Shown here in pieces: positions 1-9,434 of a DNA stretch of 64,000 bases. How positions within the stretch are numbered: the stretch's first letter is position 1; each line of letters starts with the position of its first letter. Made by a program: the position numbers and the translations under genes. This stretch comes from Saprospiraceae bacterium (lineage in GTDB: Bacteria > Bacteroidota > Bacteroidia > Chitinophagales > Saprospiraceae): NCBI GenBank assembly GCA_041392805.1, contig JAWKLJ010000001.1:186001-250000 (forward strand). Direction: 5' to 3'. The notes below the pieces were generated by a model. That model was not told the origin of the DNA, searched no databases, and saw only the letters and a program-made list of their open reading frames with translations.

Positions 1-2286
1 CGAGATCGTACCGTCGGTTTTCCACAGCTCGGTTCTGTTAGCCACAAAATAAAGCCTGTTTCCTACCCTAGTCAGATAAGTGGGATCGGAATCTTCAGGG
101 CCTTCGTTGATATCAGCGAGAACAAAAGTCCCTTCCGTCGTTCCGTCACTTACCCAAAGTTCTCGCCCCAGGTCTCTTTCGGGCTTTTCTTCATTCGGAT
201 TAAAGAATAACAGATTACCAATGGTGGCTATCTCCGGGAGGCCTTCGAAGGCAAGGTTCTGGAAGGTCGTCAGTAGACGGGTTCCCTCCGAGGTGCCGTC
301 GGTTACCACCAGCTGATTTCGACTGTAAATAAACAAGTTGGCGCCGGCACGGTAAAACCTGTCATTGTTGGAGATCGTAACAGACGTTTCAATTTTTTGG
401 GTGCCTGCTGCGGTGCCGTCGCTGGCCCATAATTCAATGAGACTGTTTTCAGCTATATATTTGGTAAACACCGCTTTGTTATTTACGGCGGCCAGCGATA
501 AACTTTCTGCACCGGTTAGGAAAGTTGCATTTTCATCAAGGAGACTCAGGGACCAGAGACTATATCTGAGGATATCTTCCCGGTCATTGGCCATGCCGTA
601 GAGCAACAAGAAAAGTTGCTCATTGGCCAGTTCCATATCAAATACCTCTACGTCATAGGTCGTCCGGTTGATATCTTTGAGCAAACGGGCACCGGCCGGC
701 CTGCCGTCGCTGATCCAGAGCTCTTCGCCGGTGGCGACGTCGTTGGGCGCCAGCAGCAATTGATCCTCAAAGATACGGGCGATTCTCGGCAGGTATTGAT
801 CCAGACGGGCCCCTTCCTCACTCAGCGGGTGGTTGAGCCGGTAGACGAGCGCCGTTCCCGCCGGGGAACCGTCACTGGTCCACAGTTCGTCGCGGTTGCC
901 CACTCGTTGCACAAAGTAGAATCGATCTCCCCGGGAGAACAGGCGCGATTCATCGGTGAAGACAATCAGTTCTTCCAGGGTTTTCGATGCCGAATGATAA
1001 ACCCTGAGTGCATCCCCGCTTCGGAAGAACAGATCACCTCCCACCAAGGTAATGTCTTCCGGGTAGCCTTCCTGAATCACCGCCACATTATCGGACTGAT
1101 CGATGGCATAAAGCCGGTTTTCTACGTTCAGAAAAAGTTGATCTCCCAGGGGTGTAAGTTGTAATGGATTTTGATCCTGCTCGAAAGCAAATACCTTCTG
1201 CGTACCATCGGCCGTGCCGTCGCTATGCCAAACCCCGAGCCGGCTCGTCGGCTCGTCACTGGCGAAAAAATAAGCCTGACCGTTAAAGGAAAGGAACTGC
1301 TCCGGGCTGGAGGCGTTACTGCCCGGATAAAGATCTTTCACCATGTAGGTACCCTCAACTGTTCCGTCACTGGTCCAAAGTTCCTGGCCCGGACCGGGTT
1401 CAATGGACGCACTGAAGAACAGTCGACCATCCAATAAGAGCGGGCCGGTGCCGGACACCCAGGCATTTTCGGGACTCAGACGCACCGTTCCTTCCATAGT
1501 GCCGTCGGTCAGGTAAAGTGCATTTTGCCCACTGTTGATCGTAGAGAAGAAGAGTCGATCACCGAAAGGTCTCAGATTGCCGGTCTCGATACTTTCCGGA
1601 CCAGGCACAATTTCTTTCAACGGTCGTGTCCCTGATTCCGTTCCATCGCTGACCCACAGTTCCTTACCGGTTTCCACCGTGGCGGCGGTAAAGTAGAACA
1701 GCCCTCCGGCCACCGATACTTCTTCAACAGGGGAAACCAGACCGAAGTTTCGATCCAATAATTTGAGGGTTCCTGCCGGCGTCCCGTCACTGACCCACAG
1801 CTCCGAAGTGGAAACCGATGAATAAGTAATGAAAAAAACATGCTCTCCGGATAGTGTGAAATGTGATGGGCTGACGGCTGGATTCCCGCTGCCGTCCAGC
1901 ACTTTTTGAGTTCCTGTTTGGGTGCCGTCGCTAATCCACAAATTCGTATTGTAGGGAGGCAGAGTGACGGTCGTGTCAATCGCAGAAAAAAAGAGCCGGC
2001 CGTTGAAGTCCAAAATGGTTTCTATTTCGCCGGAAGCCGGACCGGGGCGGGTATCCTTAACCAGCATGGTTCCTTCGTTCGTCCCATCGGTAACCCACAA
2101 CTCTTCCCCGTGGGCTACATCATCGGCCTGGAAAAACACCTGGCCGTCGACTTCTAGGAATCCTCCCGGTCGGGAACTGCGGGTGATAAAGTCGAGGTTT
2201 CGGTAAGGGGAGAGCTGGAGAGATGGATTCTGCGCCTGGACCTGGAAGCAGGAAGTCAGCAAAAGTAGTGGGGTTAGTAATCGCAT
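1..2286 (-). CDS. ELWxxDGT-repeat secreted protein (3' end off window)
   Basis: An open frame of 762 codons runs from the ATG at 2286 to the window edge without a stop, so the C-terminus is missing. The N-terminus (MRLLTPLLLLTSCFQVQAQ) is a signal peptide. The rest consists of about 13 spaced copies of an ELW-x-x-DGT-x-x-GT motif, for example near 2095, 1800, 1655, 1375, 880, 715, 430, 155 and 20, each followed by a short hydrophobic F/YFF strand. This is the ELWxxDGT repeat family, predicted to fold as a beta-propeller-like surface protein and usually carrying a T9SS sorting domain at the unseen end. Its ligand is unknown. It lies upstream of nothing obvious on its own strand; the next minus-strand gene is about 100 bp away. 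The family assignment is from the repeat; the cell-surface location is inference. Confidence 0.88.
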   Translation of the reverse strand, partial: MRLLTPLLLLTSCFQVQAQNPSLQLSPYRNLDFITRSSRPGGFLEVDGQVFFQADDVAHGEELWVTDGTNEGTMLVKDTRPGPASGEIETILDFNGRLFFSAIDTTVTLPPYNTNLWISDGTQTGTQKVLDGSGNPAVSPSHFTLSGEHVFFITYSSVSTSELWVSDGTPAGTLKLLDRNFGLVSPVEEVSVAGGLFYFTAATVETGKELWVSDGTESGTRPLKEIVPGPESIETGNLRPFGDRLFFSTINSGQNALYLTDGTMEGTVRLSPENAWVSGTGPLLLDGRLFFSASIEPGPGQELWTSDGTVEGTYMVKDLYPGSNASSPEQFLSFNGQAYFFASDEPTSRLGVWHSDGTADGTQKVFAFEQDQNPLQLTPLGDQLFLNVENRLYAIDQSDNVAVIQEGYPEDITLVGGDLFFRSGDALRVYHSASKTLEELIVFTDESRLFSRGDRFYFVQRVGNRDELWTSDGSPAGTALVYRLNHPLSEEGARLDQYLPRIARIFEDQLLLAPNDVATGEELWISDGRPAGARLLKDINRTTYDVEVFDMELANEQLFLLLYGMANDREDILRYSLWSLSLLDENATFLTGAESLSLAAVNNKAVFTKYIAENSLIELWASDGTAAGTQKIETSVTISNNDRFYRAGANLFIYSRNQLVVTDGTSEGTRLLTTFQNLAFEGLPEIATIGNLLFFNPNEEKPERDLGRELWVSDGTTEGTFVLADINEGPEDSDPTYLTRVGNRLYFVANRTELWKTDGTIS

Positions 2287-2390
2287 AGCGGTTGTTTTAG
2301 GTGGATCCGGAATGGTTTAGAAACTGTTTTAAAAATAGTCATGTCGTCGGGAAGTCCGCATTTTTCGGCTGGGCAAAGGGCTGCATTAGA

Positions 2391-4955
2391 TCACTTCAAC
2401 CGGATCACCTTGCCCGTTTTTCCCGCACGCTGCATCCATATTTTGTAAAGGAAGATGTCGCTTCCTTCCAAAGAATCGCCCGGGACGGAAATGACGCCGC
2501 TTCCTTCGATTAAATCATGACGTGCTGAATACAACATGCGTCCGGAAAAATCAAAGATTTGGAGCCAGACCGGACCGGCCAGCTGATCGTCAACTTTAAA
2601 TTGGAGTTCATCGGAAAATGGGTTGGGATACACATCAACCGCTAAATTGGTAATTCTGAAGTCGCGCGCGACACTAACACCCGGCAATTGAGAGACCAAT
2701 GTATTAAGGGTGGTATTGGTTATAATCGGTGGATTGCGATCGAAGTATATTCCGGCCCGGTTGCGAACCGGAGTGTCTTCTGCCAGGCCGGTTTTGGGCC
2801 TGATGGTATAGGTGATGAAGCCATGACTGCCAGCCTCATTAGATATACTGTCAGGAAGGAGGATATTGTCAAAAGTAAAAGTCAGCACTCCGATTTTTTC
2901 ATTGAGGACAACCTCATAGGGGTGACTAGCACTGAACGGCCGGAAGGTTGACCAATCGAGATTTTGATCCAGGGTATCCCGAATTACCACCAGGAAAGCG
3001 GTATCATTACCCGTATTTTGGAACCTAACGGTATATTCTAATTCTTCTGTAAAGAGCGTATAATTCTCATTTTCCTCTCGGTCTGGTTGCACCCTTTTGT
3101 CATTCGGGTCGAAGGAGCAGCGTAACTCGCTTCGGTAGATATAGCGCTGGCACAAATTGAAACTGGCATTTGCGGGATCCCAGGGTCCTTGAATACTATG
3201 GTCGACGGCAGCCGTACAATTTTCGGAAAAGATCATGGCTTCATACTGAAGGGTGTCTCCAGTAAAATCAGATCCGGCCATTGTCAGGTACAGTTCAATT
3301 ACTTCCACCGCACCTACTGCCAGAGAATCAAGCTCCCACCAAAGGGTATTAGCATCTATCACGTCCGGTGAAGGTCCCTGATCGGACAGGACAGATAAAC
3401 CTGTATCAAAGCTTAACGCTACCCAGCCCATTTGGGGGAAACATCCCGTATTTTTTAGGGATATCCAAAAAGGCACTTCTGAAGAACAACGCGTAGGGCC
3501 TGCGTTCAAACTGACACTCAACTCGCCAACATCGGAAGGGGCAGGCTTGAACCCGAACGAACGCTTTGCTTCCATCCCCTCACCGAGATTGATCTGGAAG
3601 CTATCTTCACCAGTCGTTAATTCCCAACAAGAATTTTCCAACAGGCGGAGTTCATAGATATCCGCCGGTACGAAAAAATTAAACTGTCCATTTTGATTTG
3701 AGAAAGTGGTAAGACTGATCTCAGAAAGCTTTAGCCGGATATTGAGCAATGGCGGATCTTCCGGGTCCTGGATCCCATTTTGATTAAGATCCTGGTAACA
3801 GAACCCATAAATGCGGCTCAGCGGGATATTTCCCTCGCAACTTTCAACGGCAAACCGCAGCGTAGTGAAATTTGCTAAATCCCCATCATCTTCTACCTTA
3901 AAGGTCAGTTGATAGGGTTCCGTTCTGGCGAGCGACTCGTCTACGATCCAAAAAAAGGAACCGGTCGCAGCAGCGTTATCAAAGCTAAAGGCAGCTGAAG
4001 GCATTTCGTCGGTTAGAAGTTCACTGAAAGCAGACAATTGGAGCGTTTGTTCCGGCATCAGGCTGGTGCCTAAAATATCAATCCTGATGGTATCCCCGGC
4101 CGAGACACAAATAATTTCCGATTCGTTGTAAGATGGATTCAGAGAGAGATCTGGCAACACGGTATCAGCCTCCTCAATAAGGATCTGCATATCGCGGATT
4201 ACCCGGCCAAGTTCAACCCCGTTTCGATAGGATTTGATGGCAATAGCAATATTGTACTCTCCGGCTTTCTGGGGCGCATCCCACACCAATTTTCCCGTTT
4301 CAGGGTTCAGCGACAATTGATTATTAGAACCGGGAGAGATCATGTTCGGCATTACGTAATTGGGAACTTCTTCACCAGGTGCCTGCAATGGGGTGATCAG
4401 TTCGTAGCTTATACTGTCACCCTCCAGGTCTATTGCATTCAATACATGAACAAAAGCTTGCCCGACATAGCCCAGGTTAAGGGGAGGAATCAAGGGCGCC
4501 GGAGCGTTATTTTCCATTCCTTGATCCAGATCGAGCAGGGTGATGGTGGATTCGATATGAAACCGTACTTGTTCGGAATTGGGAAAGTTGACATTAAGTA
4601 TGCCACCGTTCCGGTTGGGATCTGTCATGGAGATGGTATAGGTGCCTAATTGTTGGTAAGTGTATGTGGCCCGATAGAGATTCCGCTTGTAGTCAAAAGC
4701 AAGAGCTTCCCCTTGTGGAGGATCCCCTGCACCGTTTACCCGCACTATGCTCTGGCAATTTCCATCTCCCCAACAAATAGTGAGTGAATCCCGGTCGGCG
4801 GACACGCTGCTGGTCTTGGTATAGGTAGTGATCAAAGCCACAACAGTGCTGTCATTTATCTGCGTATAAGTGATCTCGCCGGCCCGGTTATGAGTGGCCT
4901 GTAGATTCAGAACACTAAACAAGCTGATCATGCTGGAGAATAGAAGACGTTTCAT
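2391..4955 (-). CDS. Large secreted protein with SdrD-B-like/DUF11-like domains and T9SS sorting domain
   Basis: 854 residues with an N-terminal signal peptide (MKRLLFSSMISLFSVLNLQA). The N-terminal half has Ig/cadherin-like strand patterns, including an ATHNRAGEITY motif common in Bacteroidota surface proteins. At about 390-460 an IYGFCYQDLNQNGIQDPEDP segment matches the SdrD B-like/carboxypeptidase-regulatory fold. Around 620-770 (FDPNDKRV...EYTVRFQNTGNDTAF...NRAGIYFDRNPPI) is a DUF11/DUF7619-like beta-sandwich. The last about 80 residues (VYPNPFSDELQF through a terminal lysine) form a type A T9SS sorting domain. It is expected to be exported by the Sec system and T9SS and attached to the surface or released. 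Binding partner unknown; adhesin-like role is inference. Confidence 0.88.
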   Translation of the reverse strand: MKRLLFSSMISLFSVLNLQATHNRAGEITYTQINDSTVVALITTYTKTSSVSADRDSLTICWGDGNCQSIVRVNGAGDPPQGEALAFDYKRNLYRATYTYQQLGTYTISMTDPNRNGGILNVNFPNSEQVRFHIESTITLLDLDQGMENNAPAPLIPPLNLGYVGQAFVHVLNAIDLEGDSISYELITPLQAPGEEVPNYVMPNMISPGSNNQLSLNPETGKLVWDAPQKAGEYNIAIAIKSYRNGVELGRVIRDMQILIEEADTVLPDLSLNPSYNESEIICVSAGDTIRIDILGTSLMPEQTLQLSAFSELLTDEMPSAAFSFDNAAATGSFFWIVDESLARTEPYQLTFKVEDDGDLANFTTLRFAVESCEGNIPLSRIYGFCYQDLNQNGIQDPEDPPLLNIRLKLSEISLTTFSNQNGQFNFFVPADIYELRLLENSCWELTTGEDSFQINLGEGMEAKRSFGFKPAPSDVGELSVSLNAGPTRCSSEVPFWISLKNTGCFPQMGWVALSFDTGLSVLSDQGPSPDVIDANTLWWELDSLAVGAVEVIELYLTMAGSDFTGDTLQYEAMIFSENCTAAVDHSIQGPWDPANASFNLCQRYIYRSELRCSFDPNDKRVQPDREENENYTLFTEELEYTVRFQNTGNDTAFLVVIRDTLDQNLDWSTFRPFSASHPYEVVLNEKIGVLTFTFDNILLPDSISNEAGSHGFITYTIRPKTGLAEDTPVRNRAGIYFDRNPPIITNTTLNTLVSQLPGVSVARDFRITNLAVDVYPNPFSDELQFKVDDQLAGPVWLQIFDFSGRMLYSARHDLIEGSGVISVPGDSLEGSDIFLYKIWMQRAGKTGKVIRLK

Positions 4956-5116
4956 AATTTTATCTTGTTTGGGTAAGACGGATTAATGATAGGCCGTCGT
5001 TATTGAGATCGGCGGCGACTTTAATGGTCTCGAAATGCTGCCTTTCGGCATTGAGAATAGGCAAGGGGGCGGTGAATTGGAGATTTTTTTAATATTCTGC
5101 ATGGAGAAGGAAATTT

Positions 5117-6127
5117 TTATTGGGCATAGTCAGCTATACCCTGGTCAAAATATTTTCCATTGTTTTTGCTGATACTAATACCCAATACCGACTTGCCTTT
5201 CCCACTGAAATAATTAATGACATCCAGGACTTCTCCATTTGCTGCATCTATCAGGAGATGGTAATAGGACAGGGAAGTAATGGCTGAGGAGTTAGTCAGG
5301 TCGGGTATAATCATAACATAGGCATATTGGGCAGCGCCTTCAAAAACGAGCTGATTGAATTCCTCGGGGCTTACAATGCGGTATGGATGAGGGTAATAAT
5401 TGGCAATAGTCGTACTGTCAAATTCTTCATCAAACCAGTCTGCTCTAAAGAGCAATATTTTATCTTTCAAAATTGACTTATCTGCTTTGAGAGGAGATAA
5501 TAACAGTTCCTTTCGGTCCATATCAGGATTGTTCCGGATGTGGTCAACAAACCGTTGGATAGCCTGAATGCCATAAACCAGATCTGCTTTTTCGGGGAAA
5601 ACATTGGCCAGTTCCAGCCAGTGGATCGGCGAATTCTTTCCGTATTCTTCCAAGGTGCTCAATCTGATCTCTGCATAGAGCGCTTTATGGTTGCGTTCCT
5701 GGTTGGCGGCCAGATTGGAGACGAATAGCCGGTCCCACAAGGCAATGCCTCCGGAGGTCTGAAGAGGTCTTCGATGCGTGCAATAAAGTAGGATATACTT
5801 GTCGGCATCCTTATTCTTCTTCATCTCATCGATCTGTTCCTTAGTCTTGTAAAGTACGGTCTTGTCGGACAAGGTCCAATATTTCTCCACGACTTCCTTC
5901 ATCCAGGCGTTATAGCTTTCCAGCGACTGATCGTAGGCCGCCCAGCCCTCGGGGTTTTTCTTTCTTTTTAGATTGGAAGTCCTGTCATCAAAGGGTTCCT
6001 CCACCATGACAACGAGTTTTTTGGACTGGATGGTTTGAACTTCTTCTCTGATTTTTTTCAGGCTTCTCTGCCCTGAAAGAAAACAGCAGCAAAACAGGGC
6101 CAACAGAATTAAGATACTTTTTTTCAT
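5117..6127 (-). CDS. Secreted protein of unknown function
   Basis: 336 residues starting MKKSILILLALFCCCFLSGQ, a clear signal peptide that may be processed by signal peptidase I (the CCC cluster lies inside the hydrophobic core and is not a good lipobox). The mature part is rich in charged residues, with conserved-looking aromatic segments (YILLYCTHRRPLQTSGG, YYHLLIDAANGEVLDVINYF). I recognise no domain or catalytic motif. It is transcribed in the same direction as the two surface-protein genes beyond it but separated by about 160 bp. The downstream-in-coordinate region is a mobile-element graveyard, so this gene marks the last intact chromosomal gene before the island boundary. Start chosen for the signal peptide. 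Confidence 0.75.
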   Translation of the reverse strand: MKKSILILLALFCCCFLSGQRSLKKIREEVQTIQSKKLVVMVEEPFDDRTSNLKRKKNPEGWAAYDQSLESYNAWMKEVVEKYWTLSDKTVLYKTKEQIDEMKKNKDADKYILLYCTHRRPLQTSGGIALWDRLFVSNLAANQERNHKALYAEIRLSTLEEYGKNSPIHWLELANVFPEKADLVYGIQAIQRFVDHIRNNPDMDRKELLLSPLKADKSILKDKILLFRADWFDEEFDSTTIANYYPHPYRIVSPEEFNQLVFEGAAQYAYVMIIPDLTNSSAITSLSYYHLLIDAANGEVLDVINYFSGKGKSVLGISISKNNGKYFDQGIADYAQ

Positions 6128-6821
6128 GGTTTTAGATTTTCCTTTTTTATCAGTTTAAGATCATTTGACGTTATGCAGTCAATCAGGATTGAAAAACTGT
6201 TACCTGGAGAATGAAAAATTTTCGCTATCAGGAAAAGATTCGTGAGAGACTGATCTATCCAGGATTTATAAACGAATGGAAGACTCTGTGGTCGTTTTGT
6301 GTTCTGGCAAAGCACAATTTCTTTTAAAATTTCTCGGACTCGTTGATGCTTGTTTGGACACTTCAAAAGGTTTTTTTTTAGGGGTTCAAGTATCTAGCTG
6401 TACCATAGCATATTATTCCTTTTTTACGTCTCAGAAGCTAATAAAGTACGGCCTATTCATCGATTGCAGTAAATAAATCCCATTATTTTACTAAAATCAT
6501 GAATTTTATTTTGAAAGAAAGATGCTGTTTTTAGGCTATTGTGGTGGATGGTTAGTGAAATTTTTTTTTCCTTGATATTTAATTCCCATTAGCAGTGGCT
6601 TGTATTTCTTTAAACTCATACTTGTCCTTGCCTGACTTTTGTACAAACCTCTGATCTACCAATGGGTACGATAAATTATCACTGCGATGCTCTTGGATTT
6701 TAGCAAATCCATCTCTTACCAGTCTTATCAAGTTATCTATCATCCTTCTTTTTGGATGAAGTGTTATTTTTTGATGAACTTCCATGGCTTGCTACAAAAA
6801 AATCTGGCTTTTTAAAGGCTT
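6128..6821. other. AT-rich intergenic stretch before the mobile-element region
   Basis: No convincing intact gene. Short open frames here lack signal peptides, family motifs or sensible spacing. The only recognisable content is a transposase-like relic at 6579-6785 on the minus strand, listed separately. The block adjoins a MITE at 6822. Confidence 0.5.
6579..6785 (-). pseudogene. Possible transposase N-terminal relic
   Basis: A 68-codon open frame includes VRDGFAKIQEHRSDNLSYPLVD, which resembles the N-terminal FxxIxDHRxxNxxYxLxD segment of DDE transposases. The same pattern (LRSDFKEIPDHRAPNVVHKLSD) occurs in the intact transposase at 7967. The similarity stops after about 40 residues and no catalytic residues follow, so if real this is a truncated fragment. 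Low confidence because the match is short and judged by eye. Confidence 0.35.
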
Positions 6822-7065
6822 TAGAGCATGTTTGGAGGTCACCCTTTATTCACGACCTTTATAGTGATTTATGGTGTTCATGAATCTCCCAAGGTCGATT
6901 TGGGCTAAAAACCATCTCTTTTTCGCTGATACTTCGTTGCTTTTTTCGTCCGTACCTAAGGGTATGCACTTCAAAAAGGCACTGTTGATACACTGTATCA
7001 AGCCATCCCAGTCATCAAAAAATTGACGCTTTTTATCTCCAAAAGCGACCTCCAAACATGCTCTA
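6822..7065. mobile_element. MITE, copy 1 (about 244 bp)
   Basis: The ends are perfect inverted repeats: AGAGCATGTTTGGAGGTC at 6823-6840 and its reverse complement at 7047-7064, with TA at both outer borders. The interior is not a transposase gene. A second, shorter copy with the same ends and about 100 nearly identical internal bases (…CTCTTTTTCGCTGATACTT…) lies at 26938-27104. Copy 1 has two extra internal blocks of roughly 45 and 35 bp. Non-autonomous element; the TA/TTA target duplication suggests mobilisation by an IS630/Tc1-like or IS5-like transposase elsewhere (inference). Confidence 0.8.
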
Positions 7066-7473
7066 GGTTTTTTTTGGAATAACTGGGCATCAAAAAATAA
7101 TATCGTAGTTGTAATCTGTGGAGGAATAACTAAAACATTGAATGAATTGATGCATTCCAGTTTTATTTCCGCTTAAAATGGCTCTCCAGATTTAGTGAAA
7201 TAAGCAAAACAAAAAAACAGGTATTCCTTACTATGATCACCACTTTCGGAACGACTGATAATAAACACAGTCTTAGGTTGGTAGATAATGATTTGAAAAT
7301 GGATGTTTTGCTTAGATGATATTAAGATGGATGTTATTATCCAGCTCGTATACAATCCTCAGGTGCAAGCTCCAGCTCGCTCTAAGGCCATTCACTGCGA
7401 ACCGGAGCTCGCAACCAAAGACCACGTACAAGCAAAGCTTGAAGCGAGCGGGTTTTACTTATTTAAAGATTAG

Positions 7474-7514
7474 ATTTGGCGGAATCTATACAAAAAGATT
7501 AGATTCCGCCAAAT
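7474..7514. repeat. Inverted repeat, 14-bp perfect arms
   Basis: ATTTGGCGGAATCT at 7474-7487 is perfectly inverted at 7501-7514 around a 13-base A/T-rich spacer. There is no T-run to make it a classical terminator. Part of the sequence ATTTGGCGG recurs at about 7602, inside the neighbouring palindromic element. Confidence 0.6.
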
Positions 7515-7573
7515 AGAGCCATGTGATTTTAATAATTTTAGGCCATATTTGAAGCAAAAAAGAATAAATCTAC

Positions 7574-7740
7574 TTAGGATTGTGTAAAGAATAACTTATA
7601 ATATTTGGCGGTTTCTTTTGCCCTCATGCGTCGTTAAGCAAATGGTCGCTTAGCTTCGGCTAGGCTCCCATTTGCTCGCCTAACCTGATGGCAAAATAAT
7701 CACCCTAAGCCTTTATAACTTATTCATCACACAACCCTTA
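7574..7740. repeat. Palindromic element with nested TTCG-loop hairpin (about 167 bp)
   Basis: Outer arms match imperfectly over about 30 bp: left TTAGGATTGTGTAAAGAATA, right (reverse complement) TAAGGGTTGTGTGATGAATA. Nested inside, about 7620-7692 forms a second imperfect palindrome closing on GCTTAGC-TTCG-GCTAGGC, a strong UUCG-capped stem. No coding capacity. Length and two-tier design resemble the element at 26715-26881, though the arm sequences differ. Confidence 0.6.
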
Positions 7741-7841
7741 TAAAAAATCTAGAAACTTATGGAAGCAATGAAAGGATACCGCAAGAAAGAACTGAAAAAA
7801 TCGAAGATTTTAAACTAAAACATTTATATGTATACATAAAA

Positions 7842-7903
7842 AAATCCATAACAATCTAAATATTAGACTATTATGGATTTAAGTGAAGTGATCCCGCTGG
7901 GGT
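7842..7903 (-). other. tRNA-Lys 3'-end fragment plus terminator (putative distal att site)
   Basis: On the plus strand 7888-7902 reads GTGATCCCGCTGGGG, identical to the complement of the 3' end of the intact tRNA-Lys at 45215-45287. Read on the minus strand it is followed by a hairpin (arms AAATCCATAA, 7842-7851, and TTATGGATTT, 7871-7880) and a T-run, the arrangement of a tRNA 3' end with its terminator. The intact tRNA body is absent. Same orientation as the tRNA gene, as expected for the far att repeat of an element inserted at the tRNA-Lys 3' end. An IS later inserted a few bases away. Confidence 0.6.
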
Positions 7904-7905
7904 CA
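7897..7905. repeat. Left 9-bp target-site duplication of the IS
   Basis: CTGGGGTCA, repeated exactly at 9297-9305 on the other side of the insertion sequence. Confidence 0.85.
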
Positions 7906-9296
7906 CAGCAATTTCTCATGTAAGGTGTACACGTTAGTTGTTTGAAATAAAGATATATCTTAGGGCATGCGAAAAAGCCATGCTCAACTGCGATCGGAAT
8001 TGAATTATGATGTTCTGGTAAAAGAACTACGCAGTGATTTTAAAGAAATACCAGATCATCGAGCTCCCAATGTGGTTCATAAGCTATCGGATATCTTGAT
8101 GAGCGCTTATGCTATCTTTAATTTAAAGTATCCTTCTTTGCTTTGTTTTGAGCAACAATCGGAGATAGAGCGTTCTAATCTTAAAGAGCTATTTGGCATC
8201 GATAAGATTTGTTCGGATGCTCAAATGCGTAGAGTCTTGGATGAGGTTTCACCAACAGCTTTACAAAGCCTATTTCCCAAACGTTTCGAGCTTTTGAACA
8301 GAAGCGGGATAAGTTCAGATTACCGGTTTTTGAAAAAATACTTACTCTTTAGTGTTGATGGGGTTCATTATTTTGAGTCCAGCAAAATCAAATGTAAGCG
8401 TTGTCTGGAAAGAAAGCATCATAAAGGGGACTCCTCTTTTCATCATTCGATGTTGGCCGCCGTTTTAGTCCATCCAGACCGAAGAGAAGTTTTCCCGCTG
8501 GGCTGTGAAGCTATCGAAAAGCAGGATGGGGTTAGTAAAAATGACTGTGAGTTGAATGCCTCTAAGCGCTTACAAGATACTCTCTTAGAAGCCTATGGCG
8601 AACAATCTGCTGTTATTGTTGAGGACGCCTTGTATGCTAATGAACCCCATATTGAACAAATTTTGAATAACGGTTGGGACTTCATTATTAATGTCAAACC
8701 AACTAGCCATGAGATCTTATTCAAGCATTTTGAAGCGCGTAAAGCTCGTGGACAGGTAAATACTTTAGTCCTTAAAGAAGCTAAAATAGAGCATCATTTT
8801 TACTGGATCAATAATGTGGCGCTTAATGGTCAGGGCAACATCCGAGTAAACTTTTTGTACTATGAAGAACACGCCAACGGGAAAAAGAAATGTTTTTCCT
8901 GGGTAACTTCTTTAAAGCTTCGTAAAAGTAATGTCTATGATATTATGCGCGGCGGTAGAGCCCGTTGGAAAATTGAAAACGAAGGATTCAATACGCTCAA
9001 AAATCAAGGATATCATTTTGAGCACAATTATGGACACGGGTACAATCATTTGTGTAATGTCATGGCATCTATTATGCTTTTAGCCTTTGCTGTAGATCAA
9101 ATTGTCCAGGCTACTAATAGACTCTTTAATGACATTTGGAGTGCGGCTAAAGCTAAAAATAGAGTATGGGAGCGTATCCGCGCTATTTTTATTATTCGAC
9201 CGCTTAAATCTTTCAATGAACTTTTTCAAATCCTGGCTCAAATCTATGCTGTTCAGCTTGAATGAGCACGTAAACACCTTACATGAGAAATTGCTG
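7906..9296 (+). mobile_element. Complete DDE-type insertion sequence, 1391 bp
   Basis: Terminal inverted repeats of 29 bp with two mismatches lie at 7906-7934 (CAGCAATTTCTCATGTAAGG…) and 9268-9296. Both ends are flanked by the 9-bp direct repeat CTGGGGTCA (7897-7905 and 9297-9305), a clean target-site duplication. It carries one intact transposase gene. The target is the tRNA-Lys 3'-end fragment. The intact gene, matching ends and perfect duplication indicate a recent insertion. Confidence 0.9.
7967..9265 (+). CDS. DDE transposase (IS4-like superfamily)
   Basis: 432 residues filling almost the whole insertion sequence. Acidic catalytic residues fit an IS4-type DDE/RNase-H fold: first Asp in FSVDGVHYFES (about residue 130), second in IVEDALYAN (about 220), and Glu in the C-terminal RARWKIENEGFNTLKNQGYHFEHNYGHG block (about 330), which is the R-x3-W-x-I-E-x-E type signature. 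An N-terminal FKEIPDHRAPN…LSD segment is typical of the family. It catalyses cut-and-paste transposition of the 1391-bp element. The reading frame is uninterrupted, so it is probably active. The subfamily is not assigned. Confidence 0.88.
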   Translation: MRKSHAQLRSELNYDVLVKELRSDFKEIPDHRAPNVVHKLSDILMSAYAIFNLKYPSLLCFEQQSEIERSNLKELFGIDKICSDAQMRRVLDEVSPTALQSLFPKRFELLNRSGISSDYRFLKKYLLFSVDGVHYFESSKIKCKRCLERKHHKGDSSFHHSMLAAVLVHPDRREVFPLGCEAIEKQDGVSKNDCELNASKRLQDTLLEAYGEQSAVIVEDALYANEPHIEQILNNGWDFIINVKPTSHEILFKHFEARKARGQVNTLVLKEAKIEHHFYWINNVALNGQGNIRVNFLYYEEHANGKKKCFSWVTSLKLRKSNVYDIMRGGRARWKIENEGFNTLKNQGYHFEHNYGHGYNHLCNVMASIMLLAFAVDQIVQATNRLFNDIWSAAKAKNRVWERIRAIFIIRPLKSFNELFQILAQIYAVQLE

Positions 9297-9305
9297 CTGG
9301 GGTCA
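9297..9305. repeat. Right 9-bp target-site duplication of the IS
   Basis: CTGGGGTCA, an exact copy of 7897-7905. Confidence 0.85.
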
Positions 9306-9434
9306 TATTTTTTACGATAACTACTTGATAATCAGATATCCGTTTAAAATAAAAAGCTTTTTTCTAGAAATAGCGAAGAAAAAAAGAATTAAATTTTGAT
9401 TACTATTTCCCCTTACAAATATACGAAGATCTAG

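Noticed and set aside
6124..6366. 80-codon minus-strand open frame just upstream of the secreted-protein gene
   Set aside because: Overlaps the gene start, no domain or signal and composition of non-coding A/T-rich DNA.
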